Shown: positions 1-13,000 of the stretch, piece after piece
Layout: the number at the start of each line of letters is the position of its first letter
Position numbering within the stretch: the first letter of the stretch is position 1
Source: Todiramphus chloris collaris
Lineage: Eukaryota > Chordata > Aves > Coraciiformes > Alcedinidae
NCBI GenBank assembly: GCA_025345505.1
Contig: JANVCC010000018.1
Coordinates: 38,613,242 to 38,677,241, forward strand
Direction of reading: 5' to 3'
Length of the DNA: 64,000 nt
Translations under genes and position numbers: made by a program
Notes under the pieces: model-generated
The model's database searches: none
The model's input: the letters and a program-made list of their open reading frames with translations, nothing else
Told to the model about the DNA's origin: nothing

Positions 1-2396
1 CAGTATGGATACTTCCACTGTGTCTTATATCCAACTATTCCTCTACTAGGTAACAACTTAAAATAACTTTACCATTTATATTTAGAGGTTCCCTTATGTC
101 CAGTTTGATTAATATTTCCTCATTTTCCCCAGCACTCAGTTCCCTCCATAGTCACCCCAAAGCCTGAGGATCATGACCATCCTTATTGCAAGTCACAAAA
201 TTCCTCCAGTATATATATTATTAAGGCAAAAGCAGTTTCTTTCAGTCTTCAATCAAATCCTTTTAATTTGGGGAGAATATTTCTGGGGCAGGGGCTGTAA
301 AATGGGTGCAGCTGTTCCTCAACAAGTGAGATTTGCCCCTGTTCAGTTCATGTCTTAGCAAAAGAGCTGCAGCAATCACAGCTGCAGTGTTTTAAATGAG
401 TCCGGTAGTGCACAGCATTACATAATGAGTTTTCCAGTGGGTCAGTGAACTTTCTCTTGTAGACAGATTTGCAGTGGAACTCCCAGTTTAGTAGGGGCAA
501 ATCAGCTGTGAGTCATCTTTTCAGAGGCCGACTTATGTTGGTCATGACCATTTTCTATATTCATTACAGATGTTGATAAAGAACTTTTCTTCTGTCCAAA
601 TCCTACCCTGACCTACACACTCATCACCCCTGAAAAGCATACGTTGTTCATTTTGGCTATAAAACTAGACCAAAATTTTGCCATATGAGAAAAACTTAAA
701 AGAAGCTTTTTGAGGATATGCTCCAGAATTTATATGGTAGCAGTGAGCTCCCCTAGTTGTGCGTAGCACTGAAGCATTGTATAACTCACTCTCATTATAA
801 TGTGCTGTTTTCTTTCCTCGGTGTCACCAAAACTGTGACACAACCTGCAGTCATTAACAATTTGTTAATCAGGGACAGCACAGAAGGTCGGCTGCTAATA
901 GGAGCTGTAATAAGATATTCCTCAATTAGAATGCAGTGTTCATGTGTTCTTGAAAGCCTAAGGTCTAAATGAGGAATGCAATGTCTCTCAGCTCAGTGCC
1001 AACCCCATGCAGACACCTGAGAGCATTTCCAGCACCACTGGACACCCATACTTGGTGAGCCAGATCACTTTCTGAGTGTCTTAAACACAACCAGGCCCGA
1101 ATACCATGTGGATTCTTGTTCTCCTTGGATTATACGTATCAAATTCTCCATTTAACTCTTGTGTGGTCATCTGTGGTTAGGTCACATCCTTCTCTCTTGT
1201 GGATAACACTAAAAAGTCACACCACCTCCTTGACAACTCACAGAAAATTTTGAAAGTAAATACTCTGTATGTGGACAAATCAGCAGACCTGAACAGAGCC
1301 CATGTTTCCCATCAAAAATACTTATTCCTTCATTTTTGTTATTGGTCACTGCTACCAAGTGGCATGCTGCTGGCTTCTGCACATGAGAACTGTGTGAGCA
1401 ATAGAAATAACTGATGTTCAGTTACACCAAGCAACATCTGTTAAGAAGGTCCCTGCCCTTCTCCCCTTAGGTACTGACCCAAGCTAAGTTCCTTCTTGGT
1501 TTTTCTTTCTCCTTATTGTCTCTCCTTCTACATGGCACCTTCATCATCATCCCATTCAGATAAAATATACAGCATCTTTAGGTACTTGGTTAAGGTGTGG
1601 GAAATCAGACCTTTCATGCAACAAATGGATTTATTAAATAGGTTCAGAACAGGGAAAGTGTTCCTAAGTGTTTCATGAAGACGGGATTTTCATTATTAAG
1701 ACTAGGCAAAACAAAGTGGCCATATGGTGCATACTCTCTTTCTTACACACACACATATTTATTTGTTGTTTTAATAATTGGTCCAGTTCATTGGAGTTTT
1801 TTTTTTTATAAATTCAGTAGAATCGTATTTGGACTGTGAAACCAGTGAACTTTAGAGCCCTCTGGTTCAGTGGGATATTGTTCTACCTGGGACAATATCA
1901 TCCATGATGCCAGCTTTTCAAAGAGAACCTACTGAATCAAACTTTAAATAAAACCTTTCCTGGTTTTTGAGAAATATTTTACCACAGTTGAAGTGAATAA
2001 TTTCCAGAATGATCCTAGAACAGAAATCTTTGGCTACAAAACATTCCAAGGTCACTGTACACTAAGAGCATGTTTTCTGTCCTGGAATAATGTCCTCTGG
2101 CCTGGGCTCTCAAGCTTTTCTCCACTGATGGTGTTTTTCTCTGCATCTCTTTTTGCATTCTTCTGAAGGAAATTAAATCTGCTGGGCTGCTGATGTGAGT
2201 AGCAATAAATGTCGTCTGCTTAGAAGGGGGAAATTACTGAGCAAAAGAAAAAGTCTGCTGCATAATATTGACAAAGAGAGGCTTGCCAGCCTGGGAACCA
2301 GACACATCCTTGGGAAGTGCAGCCAGCCTCTTCGAAGTGCAGACAGGGTACTTAGAAACTTGAGACATTCCAAGATACAATAAATAATCACAAAAG

Positions 2397-2422
2397 AAAA
2401 AAAAAAAAAAAAAAAAAAAAAA
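2397..2422 (+). repeat. Poly-A tract (A26)
   Basis: An uninterrupted run of 26 A, followed by a short A/G-rich extension. No retroposed sequence with a target-site duplication is recognisable next to it, so it is listed only as a mononucleotide repeat. Confidence 0.9.
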
Positions 2423-2859
2423 GAAAAAGATTTCAAAGGCAGTTTGTTGTCTGAAAAGGTGGAATATGAGTCCAGAAAATAAAAGTTCATCTAAAAGAAC
2501 AGAAAATATTGCGATCTATTGGCAGTTGTAGGTGAAAAATAGATATTAACAGCATCTATTGGCTGCTCAAATTGGTAGTGTCCTACACCCTTTTATGTCT
2601 CTGTAATATAAAGAGATAGTTTTATACAAAGTAGATCCTCTTTCTCCAAGAACTTCCCATGCTGCAGGCACTTTTCTATTCATAAACAGGTTGAATTCAC
2701 CACATGAACTTTCTACCAGCTCTTGGACTCTCACTGGGAAGGCCCAGATGACTCCAGGCTGTGACACAGAGCATTTCTGAAGTAAGACTTTGTCTCTTCT
2801 CTTATTGGTCCCCCTCTGGGCCCACCTTCGGGGTTGTTTTGGTTTGTCCTCCCACCAAT

Positions 2860-3210
2860 GGAATGATTTGGTTCACTTGATGGTGGTATCACTTTATACC
2901 AATATTATACATCCATACCAGCAATCTATTGTAACTACATTTGCCATTATATTGTTGATGAGTTGCTCCACTAATTATAACTTTGTAGTAAACTGTAACA
3001 GTATATACCTAATTAGTTATTGCCGTTATCGGTTGTCGCTATATGATTGATACTATGATATTGATTGCTGATAGTAATTTGTAATAGCATGAGATATATA
3101 CATATTCACTTTATTAATCATAGATACACTTGTTAGTGGTGATTTTGTGGTAGTTTACTTGGTAGTGGTGATTTTTGTGGTATTTGTGGTAATCTGTAAC
3201 AAGGTAGAGA
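2860..3210. repeat. Degenerate AT/GT-rich low-complexity stretch
   Basis: The stretch is strongly biased to TAT, TGAT, TAGT and TTGT words. At 3134-3190 an approximately 28-base unit containing TAGTGGTGATTTT and GTGGTA occurs twice in tandem with small changes. It looks like a decayed simple or minisatellite repeat in GABRR2 intron 4. No coding or RNA feature is apparent. Confidence 0.5.
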
Positions 3211-3835
3211 AGTTTAGAGGATTAAGCCTCCATGTCCTTGTGTATTACAGAATCCTGCAAACCCATGGTCACAATCTCTGCACGCCTACAGGCAGGGTAA
3301 CCCTGCAGATCATGACAGACATGCCTCAGGATTCTTCCAGACAACAAATCTGCTAGAAAACCAAGGACTATAGGGCACCTTTAATACTAACACTTCAGCT
3401 TCAGAAAACCTAAATCTTTACATCAACATGCAAACACCAATTAAAAAAAAAAAAATAAAAAAAGAAAAAGTTTTTCTAGACAAACAGGAAGCAAAATAGG
3501 ATAATTATAGAGGTCACCATCTGGTACATCAGCAGCTTCCAGTTTAATCACACATTGACCCTGGGATGAACATTCCCACTTGACTAAGCCCTCCTCTGAC
3601 TGCAAAGAATTAGGGGAATGCTTTCCCTGGGAGGAGATGATCCTGTTACTGCCCACAGAATCATTTCTTGCAGCTTCCTGTGAAGCATCTTGTACTGTAC
3701 GTGCTGGAAACAGGGCTCTGCATCAGTGGTGATAGTAGGAGGGTGACAGCAGCAGTTCTGGCACTAACCAGTTTTGCTTCTGGGAGCAAAATTGCCAGTG
3801 AAGCCCCGGGAGGTGTTCAGGAGCAGCACCATTAC

Positions 3836-4059
3836 CTCATGCTGTAGAGGACATGACCATCAGGAAACACTCGCAGCATAATATTGTCCGTGGTGGTGTC
3901 GTGAATGAAGGACCTTTTGGAGTGCACAAAGAAGACATCGGGGACCCAGATCTTCTTCACCAGCCTGCCGTCAAAGGTCATGCTCTTGTTGGTAGTGCTG
4001 GGAAATGAGAGACGCTCATCCTTCCAGTAGTGCCTTAAGTACAGAGTCATGGTGAAATC
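3836..4059 (-). CDS. GABRR2: GABRR2 exon 4 (ligand-binding domain)
   Basis: A 224-bp exon encoding residues 97-170 plus two bases of the Arg171 codon. The acceptor AG is at 4060-4061 and the donor GT at 3834-3835 (ATGAG then GTAAT). The translation starts [15 protein letters not shown] and contains [14 protein letters not shown] and DGHVLYSM. These are hallmarks of the rho-type Cys-loop receptor N-terminal domain. The Tyr and Arg of YLR correspond to the loop D GABA-contact residues known as Tyr102 and Arg104 in rho-1. Asn120-Lys-Ser is a glycosylation sequon. No frame damage is seen. Confidence 0.97.
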
Positions 4060-7000
4060 CTTCACAAAAAAGGAAGATAACCAGAGAGAAGTCTGTCAGT
4101 GTTGCTTTCTACATCTAGGAAACACCAGAAGGAAGACTCACTCCTGTCAGGTAGATGAAATCCCTCCCCTTTCAACTCCTGTTTCTTCCCTAGACCAGTG
4201 TTCTTTGTGAATAGATTTTCCTGATAGAATAACTTCAGCCAAAGCAAAACATAAACCCTCAATCAATGTATTACAGTACTCAGTTCCATCCTAAAAAGAA
4301 TATAAATATGCCCCAAGAGAAGCATCGCCCTGCAGAAATGATTCTTTAATCCTGGCAAAAGTATCTCAAAGGACTATGGTATCAACATCATGTTCAAGAG
4401 CAAAAACTTTCAAAGTAGCTTAATGATCAGTCTGAACACTAATCAGTTCATCCCCAAAAGAATTAAATTGTTGCAAACAGCAACCAAGTGAGGGAACTGT
4501 TTTTCCTATTGTACAAGTATGTAAAGCTCTTTTAAGCTCGTTGAGAGGGCAGGAACTTTAGTCACACAATGGAAAACATCTGTTTGTTGATCCCAACCTG
4601 GCAGCTGCTGCTTTCACAGTTGAATCTACTCTCTCACGCTGAGCGATCAAATACACTTGTTTTCTTTCTATTCCCAATTAAATGAGTGGTTACAGGAGCT
4701 GTAGCTGCCAAGCCCAGGAAGCCAGCAACACAGGCTGGGATCTCCTCCTAAGCATTCAGCAACTGCTTTCTAAAACTGCCACCACCACCTCCTTTTGCTT
4801 TTCTGATGACAAAACACTGATTGACCTGACTCTCCATTTCAAACGGCTGCCCTGGCAACAGCCTGGCATTGCCAATACGTTTTTCATTATTTTGTCAAAG
4901 AAGTTTCCAGAGCAGCCCCCACCTCGTTGCCTTTCATGGGGCAGAGCTGGCCAGGTGCCTCCCTCTCTGACTATGGCAGAGACCTGCCAGAGGGACAGTT
5001 CTGCTCACCCATCTTGGCAGAATGGTCCCAGTCTCCATCCCTACTCCCTCCAGGGATAATGCCAGCTCCTGTTCCCTGCTGGACACTGTCTGCCTTCTCC
5101 TTACAGCTAAAACTCCTAAAGAAATTCTTCTAGCAACTGCTGCTACCAGCAGGGCTTAGGTCACAACCTGGCTGCAGAGGCCAACCTCAGGGTCTAGACA
5201 AGGAAAGCTTAACCAGAGCTGGTCAAAAAGAAAGCGAGGAAGAAGCATAACTGATGTTTTCTTAGAAGTCAGTACCATTTACACCAGAAGGGAAAAAAGT
5301 GGTGTAAAAATGAGCCTGGCTATTCAGAGTCACCAGCCTTGGGCAGCAGGGTTTATTTCACCTCTCATGAGTAGGAAAATCACTTAGGGAACAAGCTTTA
5401 GGATGAACTGAGAGAATGATAGCACCTGCTGGAGGCACAGCAGATGAGCATACATAAGAGCCTTGCTTTTGGCAACACGTTTCACATTTGTGCGGGCAGC
5501 CTCGACAGCATCCTCCACCACTGCACACAGCACACACCGAGGGCACCCTGGTGCAGTCACAGCCAACTCACCTACTCTGGTCGTGCAGACAACAGTTCAT
5601 CTCTCTGTGAGCACCCATGCTGGGATGAACTGCTGGAAAAACAAACCAGCATAACCCCAGACTGACCTGGGAGACCTTTCTACCATCCCAAATACAAAAC
5701 AGCAACTGCTGTGGAAAGTACTTATCCCATGCGGGAAAAATAGGACTGCAGAGCTGTCTACAGCAAAGGGGGAGAGCTGCCCTCAAAGCTTTCTGATGGG
5801 CAAGACTTTTGTTGAAATCAGATGCTCCTGACAGAAAGCATTGCATGTTATTTCTATACACTAATTGTGTCTTTTGTCTGTTACAACATTATTTTGACAT
5901 ATTAGAGCCCCAAGACTCCTGACAGCCATTTCCTGTGCTGAAAGCTCCATCCCATTGCACACATCCTTCCAAACCCTCTCTTTCAATACCCAGGCAGGCA
6001 AGCCCCCTTCTTTTAATGAAGATGTGATTGTACCACAATAAAGTCACATCAGTCTAAAGCTCTTCCTGTAAGTTTTCACGTTTTGCCTGGACCAAAGAAG
6101 GTGCCCCAAAACAGGGAGGAAAAGACAGAAGGAGGAGTGAATCAGAAAGCTTCCTCTTCTCTTTCATGTTTTCCTTTCCACTTCTCTTTCCAGTGTTTTT
6201 ACTCCATTTCCTTTAGTTAAAAAAAAAACCCAACAAATCAGAACACTCCTTTTGCTGCTAACACCTGGAAACCTGTTGAGGGTTAACAACTGCATGTATT
6301 TCTTTCTCTCTTTGAGTTAATAACAAAGTCACAACTGAACTTGGTGCAAATTCCCTGAGCAGTATCATCAGTAACTGAAAGACTGTTCCCCCATGCCAAA
6401 TTCCAGTACAGCAGAGGCAGATGAGGTTCCCCCTGGCAGCTCCCACTCATGTGGGTCAATGAGGTTACTCCCAGCAATGAAGAAGCAGGAGCAGTCCCTT
6501 CTCATTTACATTGACAACTTGATTTTTCTAATGTGCCTAATCTGCATTTAAACCAAATGGACTCAATGGTTCCCTAAGGAAGAAAACTCTTACAGTAAGT
6601 GCAGCTTGTGTGAACTTCACCATATACCTTCAAACCTTCATATGCAGCTGTTTATATTTTGGTTTGTGATAGCTCCTTCATAGTACTGATTATTCTCCCA
6701 TTTAAAGTCTCTTTTTCCTTTGCACTTTTAGTATTTGTGTGAAGATACAGAGATAAGCCTTTGATGACCTGGTCTTTTTATCAAGTTCTGAGTATCAACC
6801 TCTTTGAATTTGCCAAATGCTGCCATTACTTTCATGTGTCCACTCATTTGAAATCCATAGATTTCAAGTGGGAGCAACTTTTCATGACTAGGAATAACTG
6901 AGGCTTAAAAGAGGATTACATACCATGTCAACCTCAGAAATACTGTCCAAGCTCTCAACTTGCACATCCACCCCAACAGGGATTGCAGGGCCTGCAGGAG

Positions 7001-10000
7001 AATGAGATTTAGATATATAAATAACTGGTTTTTATATCATCTGCATTTAATTATCATTATAAGGTAGCATGCAAAATGTTTCTGAGCTTCTGTTATACTT
7101 TTCTGTCCATAATTCTTCACAAGTGGGCTGGGGGAAGAGTCAGTAAATAACCATGTATGGTCCCTTTTGAAACACTGAATTATCTTCCCCTTGGCATGTG
7201 TTGTAATGTTGACACTGCTTCGCTAATCCAGAGTTTGCATGAAACATTTGTATATGTTTTTAAAAGCTGAGCCATCTTAATATAAATTTTAGGCCTTTAT
7301 GAGCAAATTTGGCTCCAAGAACAGAGGACTGAGAAGAAGAAACTGCAAGCAATGAGCTCTTCCTTGTGGGTTTCTCATTTCTTATCAATACAACAAACTA
7401 CATCAAACTCCCAAGAGCCCATTACCATTTTCCTTTATATGGCTCATTGATGGTGTCAAATAGTTTTCCACTCTAGTTTCAAAAGTAGCAACCAGAGAAT
7501 TCACAAAGAGCAAATAAGTGGAAAACATCCCATAATAAATGCATACTCCTTTATTCCTAGAAAGCCTGTATCAAAATTTCACTGTAGACTGCAGCTCATT
7601 AATGACCAGGACCTCCCCAGGTTACTCAAACTCCCTGTAGTGTGTCCTCACACAGCTTTTTCCCTTTCCTGGTGCACTCAGGAACTAATCGCCTAAGGAG
7701 ATACGCACACCAAGCGTGATCCACCAAGGCAGGTCAGCAGGAACTGCTGAGGAATAGTCCAAGTGGAACTTGAACTCTGAGTGTGTGGCAGTGGGTCTCA
7801 CAGGGTTCATGCCAATGCGTGTACATAGAGCACATCTCCAGGCTGGGCACTGTCAGTGGGACACACTATGGTGAAGGAAGTAGCAGTTCTGCAGACGTGT
7901 CAGGGACTTGCCCAGCAGAAACACATTTTCCAAGGACCATAGTGGCCTCCATGAAAGTTTTAAAAGATTCTTAGCACCTATATTTTGAACCTGATTAGCA
8001 GTGGAGTGGTATTTAAGAGGCACAGAAATCCCTCTGTAGATCCAGACCCATATTTACACAGTGCCATGCACAGCTGGGCCTGCTGCACGCACGTATTTAG
8101 CTACAGTAGCATCTTCCTCGAGACCACATCCAAGCTCTGAATATGCCACACGTCCTAACAAGACAGCAGAATTGCTGTTTTGAGAATGAAGAGCACTTTT
8201 GCAAGCTGCTATCCTCCTGCTTCTGTACCTGCAGCGGCACTCACGTCTCCAGGTCTTTTGACTGGGCTCCACATGTCCTCAGGACTTTTGAACACAACCT
8301 TACGTTTCCCTTTGCTGGAGGAGAAAGAAGCACCAACCTGGCTTCGGTGGGGAAAGAACAACTGCAAAGTCCATGAGACAAGGTGACTACTGTGGCTGGC
8401 CCTGACACAGATTTTGCTAGGGCTTTGATGAGCCAGCCTCACCCAATTCCAGTAGAATGTGCTGATGGGGACATTGTCCCCCTTCCACAGCCTGTTGTGC
8501 CTGCGCCGTCTGTCAGCAGCTATGCTGGGTACAGGCACCCTGAAGCAAGACCAGTGGAGCAGGACTAGGCTCCTCAGCACCACCAATTCCAATTTCAGTG
8601 ACTATTGCCCCGAGAAACGAAGCTGAGAAGCGGCTAACGAGGCACTTTTGGATGACTCCTAGATGCTTGCGAACACTACATGTCACATTCAGACACAGAG
8701 CTGTGCACTTCGTGCTTTAAAAAAATGCCAGCAAGCGTTTGCTCACTCTATTGGTATCGTAGTGGTGTCTGCCCAAGCTGAAGGGTGTTTGCAGGAAGAT
8801 TTACTTGGGGAGAAATTCCAGCTAATCGGCACTGGCATGTTTCTCAGGAGCCCAGAGACTTCAGTAAAATTTTTCCCTGCAATGACATGAGCCCTTCTTG
8901 TTCCTTTCCAGTTGCTTATGTATTATAAGGAATCACTGGAAGCTAAGGAAATTCTCACCTTATTGGTGTTCAGTTTCCCTTCTACCAGGTGTCCCCCAAA
9001 ACTGGGAGAACCCACACAGCCCCAGTCTGCAGCTGCTGATGAAATGCAGACAAGATGTCACAACCACATCCAGCAGCGGGGCTCGGAAGTGCTGAAGACT
9101 TTTTTCCTCTTGCACAAATGGTTTCACAACCCTTGTGAGTGTGCTCATTCAGCAGGTGAGAACAGTCCTCAGTCCCCCCCCCCCAAATTACACAGGGGAA
9201 TGATTTTCAGCAAAGAGTGAAGTTGCATGAAGGAGTAGACTGAGCTTGTGGTAGGACCTTCCATAAAACTGTTGAGCTTACTGACCCACAGAAAATAAAC
9301 TCAGCCAAAACCAACAACAGTAGCAGCACTTGAAATATTCTCTTCCAAATCAGTGACTTCCAAATCTGGACTTGAGTCCAGAGGAGGGCCACAAAGATGA
9401 TCAGAGGGCTGGAACACCTGTCCTACAAGGTCAAGCTGAGAGAGTTGGGGTTGTTTTGCCTGGAGAAGAGAAGACTCCGGGGACACCTTATAGAAGCCTT
9501 CCAGTATCTGAAGGGGCCCTACAAGAAAATTGAGGAGAGACTTTTTACAAGAGCTTATAGTGATAGGATGAGGGGTAATGGCTTCAAACTGGAAGAGGGT
9601 AGTTTTAGATTAGAAATTAGGAAGAGGTTCTTCACTATGAGGGTGGTGAGGCACAGGAACGGGTTGCCCAGCGTAGTTGTAGGTGCACCATCACTGAATG
9701 TGTTCATGATCAGGTTGGATGGGGCCTTGCATAACCTGGTCTAGTGGAAGGTGTCCCTGCCCATGACAGGGGGGTGATCTTTAAGATGATCTTTAAGGTC
9801 CCTTCCAACACAAACCATTCTATGATGCTACAATTCTATGCATCAGCACAGGGCAAGACCTGTCAGGTGACTGAGTTGGCCACTACGGCCAGAGAAGAGA
9901 GATGTGGAGGAGGACAACAGGTCAGAGAGCCCTCTGCCTTTGGTGGCACCAGCTCACCTCCTCACAAACCTGTCCCTGCCTGTCAGGTCAGGAAAAGTAC

Positions 10001-13000
10001 TCGGACTCTACTGATCTGGCCACAGGATGTGACTATTCATCAGCTAGTGGGTACATTCTCAGACCATTGTAACTCATGAAAGAGAAGCAAATCCATGCCA
10101 AAATCACAGATATCTTTTCCTTGTCACCCTTGTCATGTATCCTTTCTTTTGACTGGCTCCTTGACCTGAGAAGAGACTTTGCTTATGTTCCTGGCAGATG
10201 GCACAGTTACTTCCAGTGATAAGACAAGGGGCAATAGGTGCAAGATGGAACATAGGAGGCTCTATGTAAGCATAAGGAGAAACTTCTTTACTGTTAGGGT
10301 GACAGAGCACTGGAACAGACTGCCCAGGGCGGTTGTGGAGTCTTCTTCTCCGGAGACATTCAAAACCCACCTCGACATGTTCCTGTGTGACCTAATCTAG
10401 GCTATCCTGCTCTGGCAGGGGTTTGGACTAGATGATCTTTCAAGGTGCCATCCAACCCCCAACACTCTGTGATTCTGTGATTCCATGATGTGTCATTCCT
10501 AACACAAAATACAGCATCCTGCAGACAAGGACCAGCACATAGCCCTTCTGTCACCCCGAAAATGCAGAGGAAATTGTGGCTTCATTAAGTCGAAATATTG
10601 TGGCAATGGCTTTGCAGTATTCTACTTCCCATCACTCTCTTCAGTTGAGTAGTGATGGATTATGAGAAGGTCTAATAAGCAAATTAGCTTATAGAATGAT
10701 CGTTTTAAGGAGATGACTTGTTACTTCTGGTTCTCTCAGTTGACCTAATAAGTCATGCTACATCTCTCTACAAACCCTGTCTGTCTCTCACACAGTATCT
10801 TAATGAAATCCTTTTCAATCTGAAATCACTCTGGTACCAGACACACTTCTTTCTACTCTCTATGATTATTTAGGACATTGAGTAAATAAAAATATAAAAC
10901 AGCACCACGAGAAAGAATTTCTATATTACATTCCTCCTGCTCAGTAAAATATGTTTGGAGGGGGTTTTTTTTCTTTTCTTTTTTTTTTTTTAAACAAGGT
11001 TGACTGTGTATCTAAAAGTTGCTCATATACCTCATGAGGTTATGTGTGATGATCAAGGAGAGCACGGGAAATTATTCAACTACTCATCTACTCCCTTAAG
11101 GTCTTTAAATACCCAATAGCTCTTCAGTTGTAGACATATTTTTGACACATAACTTGGGCCTCTGCAAACGCAAGGCTCAATGCTCACAGTAAGATACTTC
11201 AGAAAGGCTCCACAGTCCTGGAGACCTTATGTCAGGGCAGACACAAGGCTGCCATCAGTCCTGACTATGTTTCTTGCTCTAGAAACCATTTGTCATTAAT
11301 ATAATTCGTTGTCACACTGCTGTTGACATTGTGGTAGTATCCACAGTGCTGACAGCCCAATGTCATGATGTTGGAGTAGGCACAATGCTAACAGAGAAGA
11401 TGGTCTCTGTCAGGACAGCTTCACAGCGCAATCAGGTTGCACCAGAAGAGGAAGGGAGTGGTTATCTGTGGTACTTCCCACTGGGTCTCCCAGGTGCCGA
11501 GGGGCTGCATGCCCAGGACATGCTGGGCAGCCCTTCCCAACCTCCACACTTCAAGAGACAGCCTCTGTGTATGAACACTTAATTTAGCCTTTATTCAGGA
11601 AATCAACACCCATCCAAAGTCTATTTGCTGCTGTGATTTCCATGCTTGACTGAACACTAATCACAGATTAAAAGAATAACAACTGAAAGCCAAACACAAA
11701 AAAAAAACCCAAAACCACAAACAGAAGAACACTGCCAAGTTGGTATTTGTCCCCTTTTCTCATTCCTTCCCTATTGGCTTTTCAAGATAAAATATAATGT
11801 CAACATTCTTTTCTTTTTTTTCATATTTCCAAACTCTTTTTGGCTTCTAGGTAACAAGATGGTACCTCTTTACAAGGCCGAATTCCAAGGTTCAGTCTGG
11901 AACTTCCATGAAGCTTTACTAAACCTAAATAACAGGTGATCACTCTCAAGCTTGACAGTCTGGGAAGTCCTTGAGACAAGAGGCCTGAGGTTGGGTTAGG
12001 TGTCTTGCACATCAGTGAAACTGCTTTTACTTTTTTTTCTTTTCTGCAGTTAATCATGAATTTGAGGGATGATAAAACAGCGGTAAAAGAGAGAGGGAGA
12101 AATAATTTGAACTCTGGACTCAAATTTGAAGTTCTGAATACAGACAGTATCAAGTAAAACTTACTTATCATTTGAAAAATGTACCCCACCTTTCTTGGGA
12201 AAAAAACCCTACTACAATCAGCAGGAGCAATTGCTGCTTTTCCCTTCTCCCTGCTCTTCGTGAAGCACCTGGGGCTGAGGTGATGGGAAAACACATGAAT
12301 GGAAATGAGAGCATGTTGAGACACTAAGACCTTTTGGAGAAGGCTTGGACAAGAGTTTAGGCTGAGGAAGAGTAGGTGAAGATCCAGTGGAGCCAGCCCA
12401 AATGTTGCTTCCTGGGAGCTAGCAGCAGGAATTAAATGATAACCAAATCCTGCTCTAGACGATGAGCATAACTGATAATGATAGCTCCATATTCCCTTGT
12501 CCCATCACTCTTCAATGCTTTTACTAAGATGCGGTTTTACAGAGGCACTTGATGTGAGCAACACTGTAAACTCATGCAGCACCTGAAGCAAAACAGAAGC
12601 CCTGTAAAGAAATGCCCTCTTTAAACCACAGAAAGAAATCCTGGGTTTCCCAGAAGGTCAACTTGGCTATAGCACATATCATTGAATGAAATGTCTGCTG
12701 ATCAGTCACAGAAAGATGTTGAGAGATCTTTGATCTCACTAAACCTTGGAGTTAGTTGAGAACTGATAGCTTTTTAACCCTGTCCCTCTGGAAACTAAAC
12801 TGTTGAACCACTGAAGCTTCAGATGCTTTGCCAAATTCCCCATCAAATACCACCAGGGATGAACAAACAGAAAAAAAAAACCTCTTTATTGAGAAGGGGC
12901 AGAGGATGAGGAAGGTGTGAGTGGGAAGGGCAAAGAATAGCTGAGATGGTATCTGACACATTGAGCAGGTAGACAAGTGAAAAGTAACTTAGATTATAGC

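Larger units (their letters stand above)
1..3835 (-). other. GABRR2: GABRR2 intron 4 (partial, runs off left edge)
   Basis: This non-coding stretch lies downstream of GABRR2 exon 4 and begins with a GTAAT donor at 3835. I looked for the next exon, which carries the first Cys-loop cysteine, and did not find it, so it must lie left of the window. Contents: a 26-base A run at 2397-2422, a second A-rich tract at about 3442-3470, and an AT/GT-rich low-complexity stretch at about 2860-3210. No CR1 copy is recognisable. The short open frames here show no family features. Confidence 0.8.

Noticed and set aside
1..3835. GABRR2 exon 5 (Cys-loop exon)
   Set aside because: I read the minus strand for the conserved CNMDF and FPLDSQTC coding words and saw none, so the exon is taken to be outside the window.
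8209..8592. 127-codon minus-strand open frame, overlapping open frames on the plus strand
   Set aside because: The sequence is open on both strands because of composition. There is no domain or codon signature.
11821..12324. 167-codon minus-strand open frame in GABRR2 intron 2
   Set aside because: No recognisable domain, no consensus exon structure and nothing to tie it to a gene. Open frames of this size are expected by chance in 64 kb.
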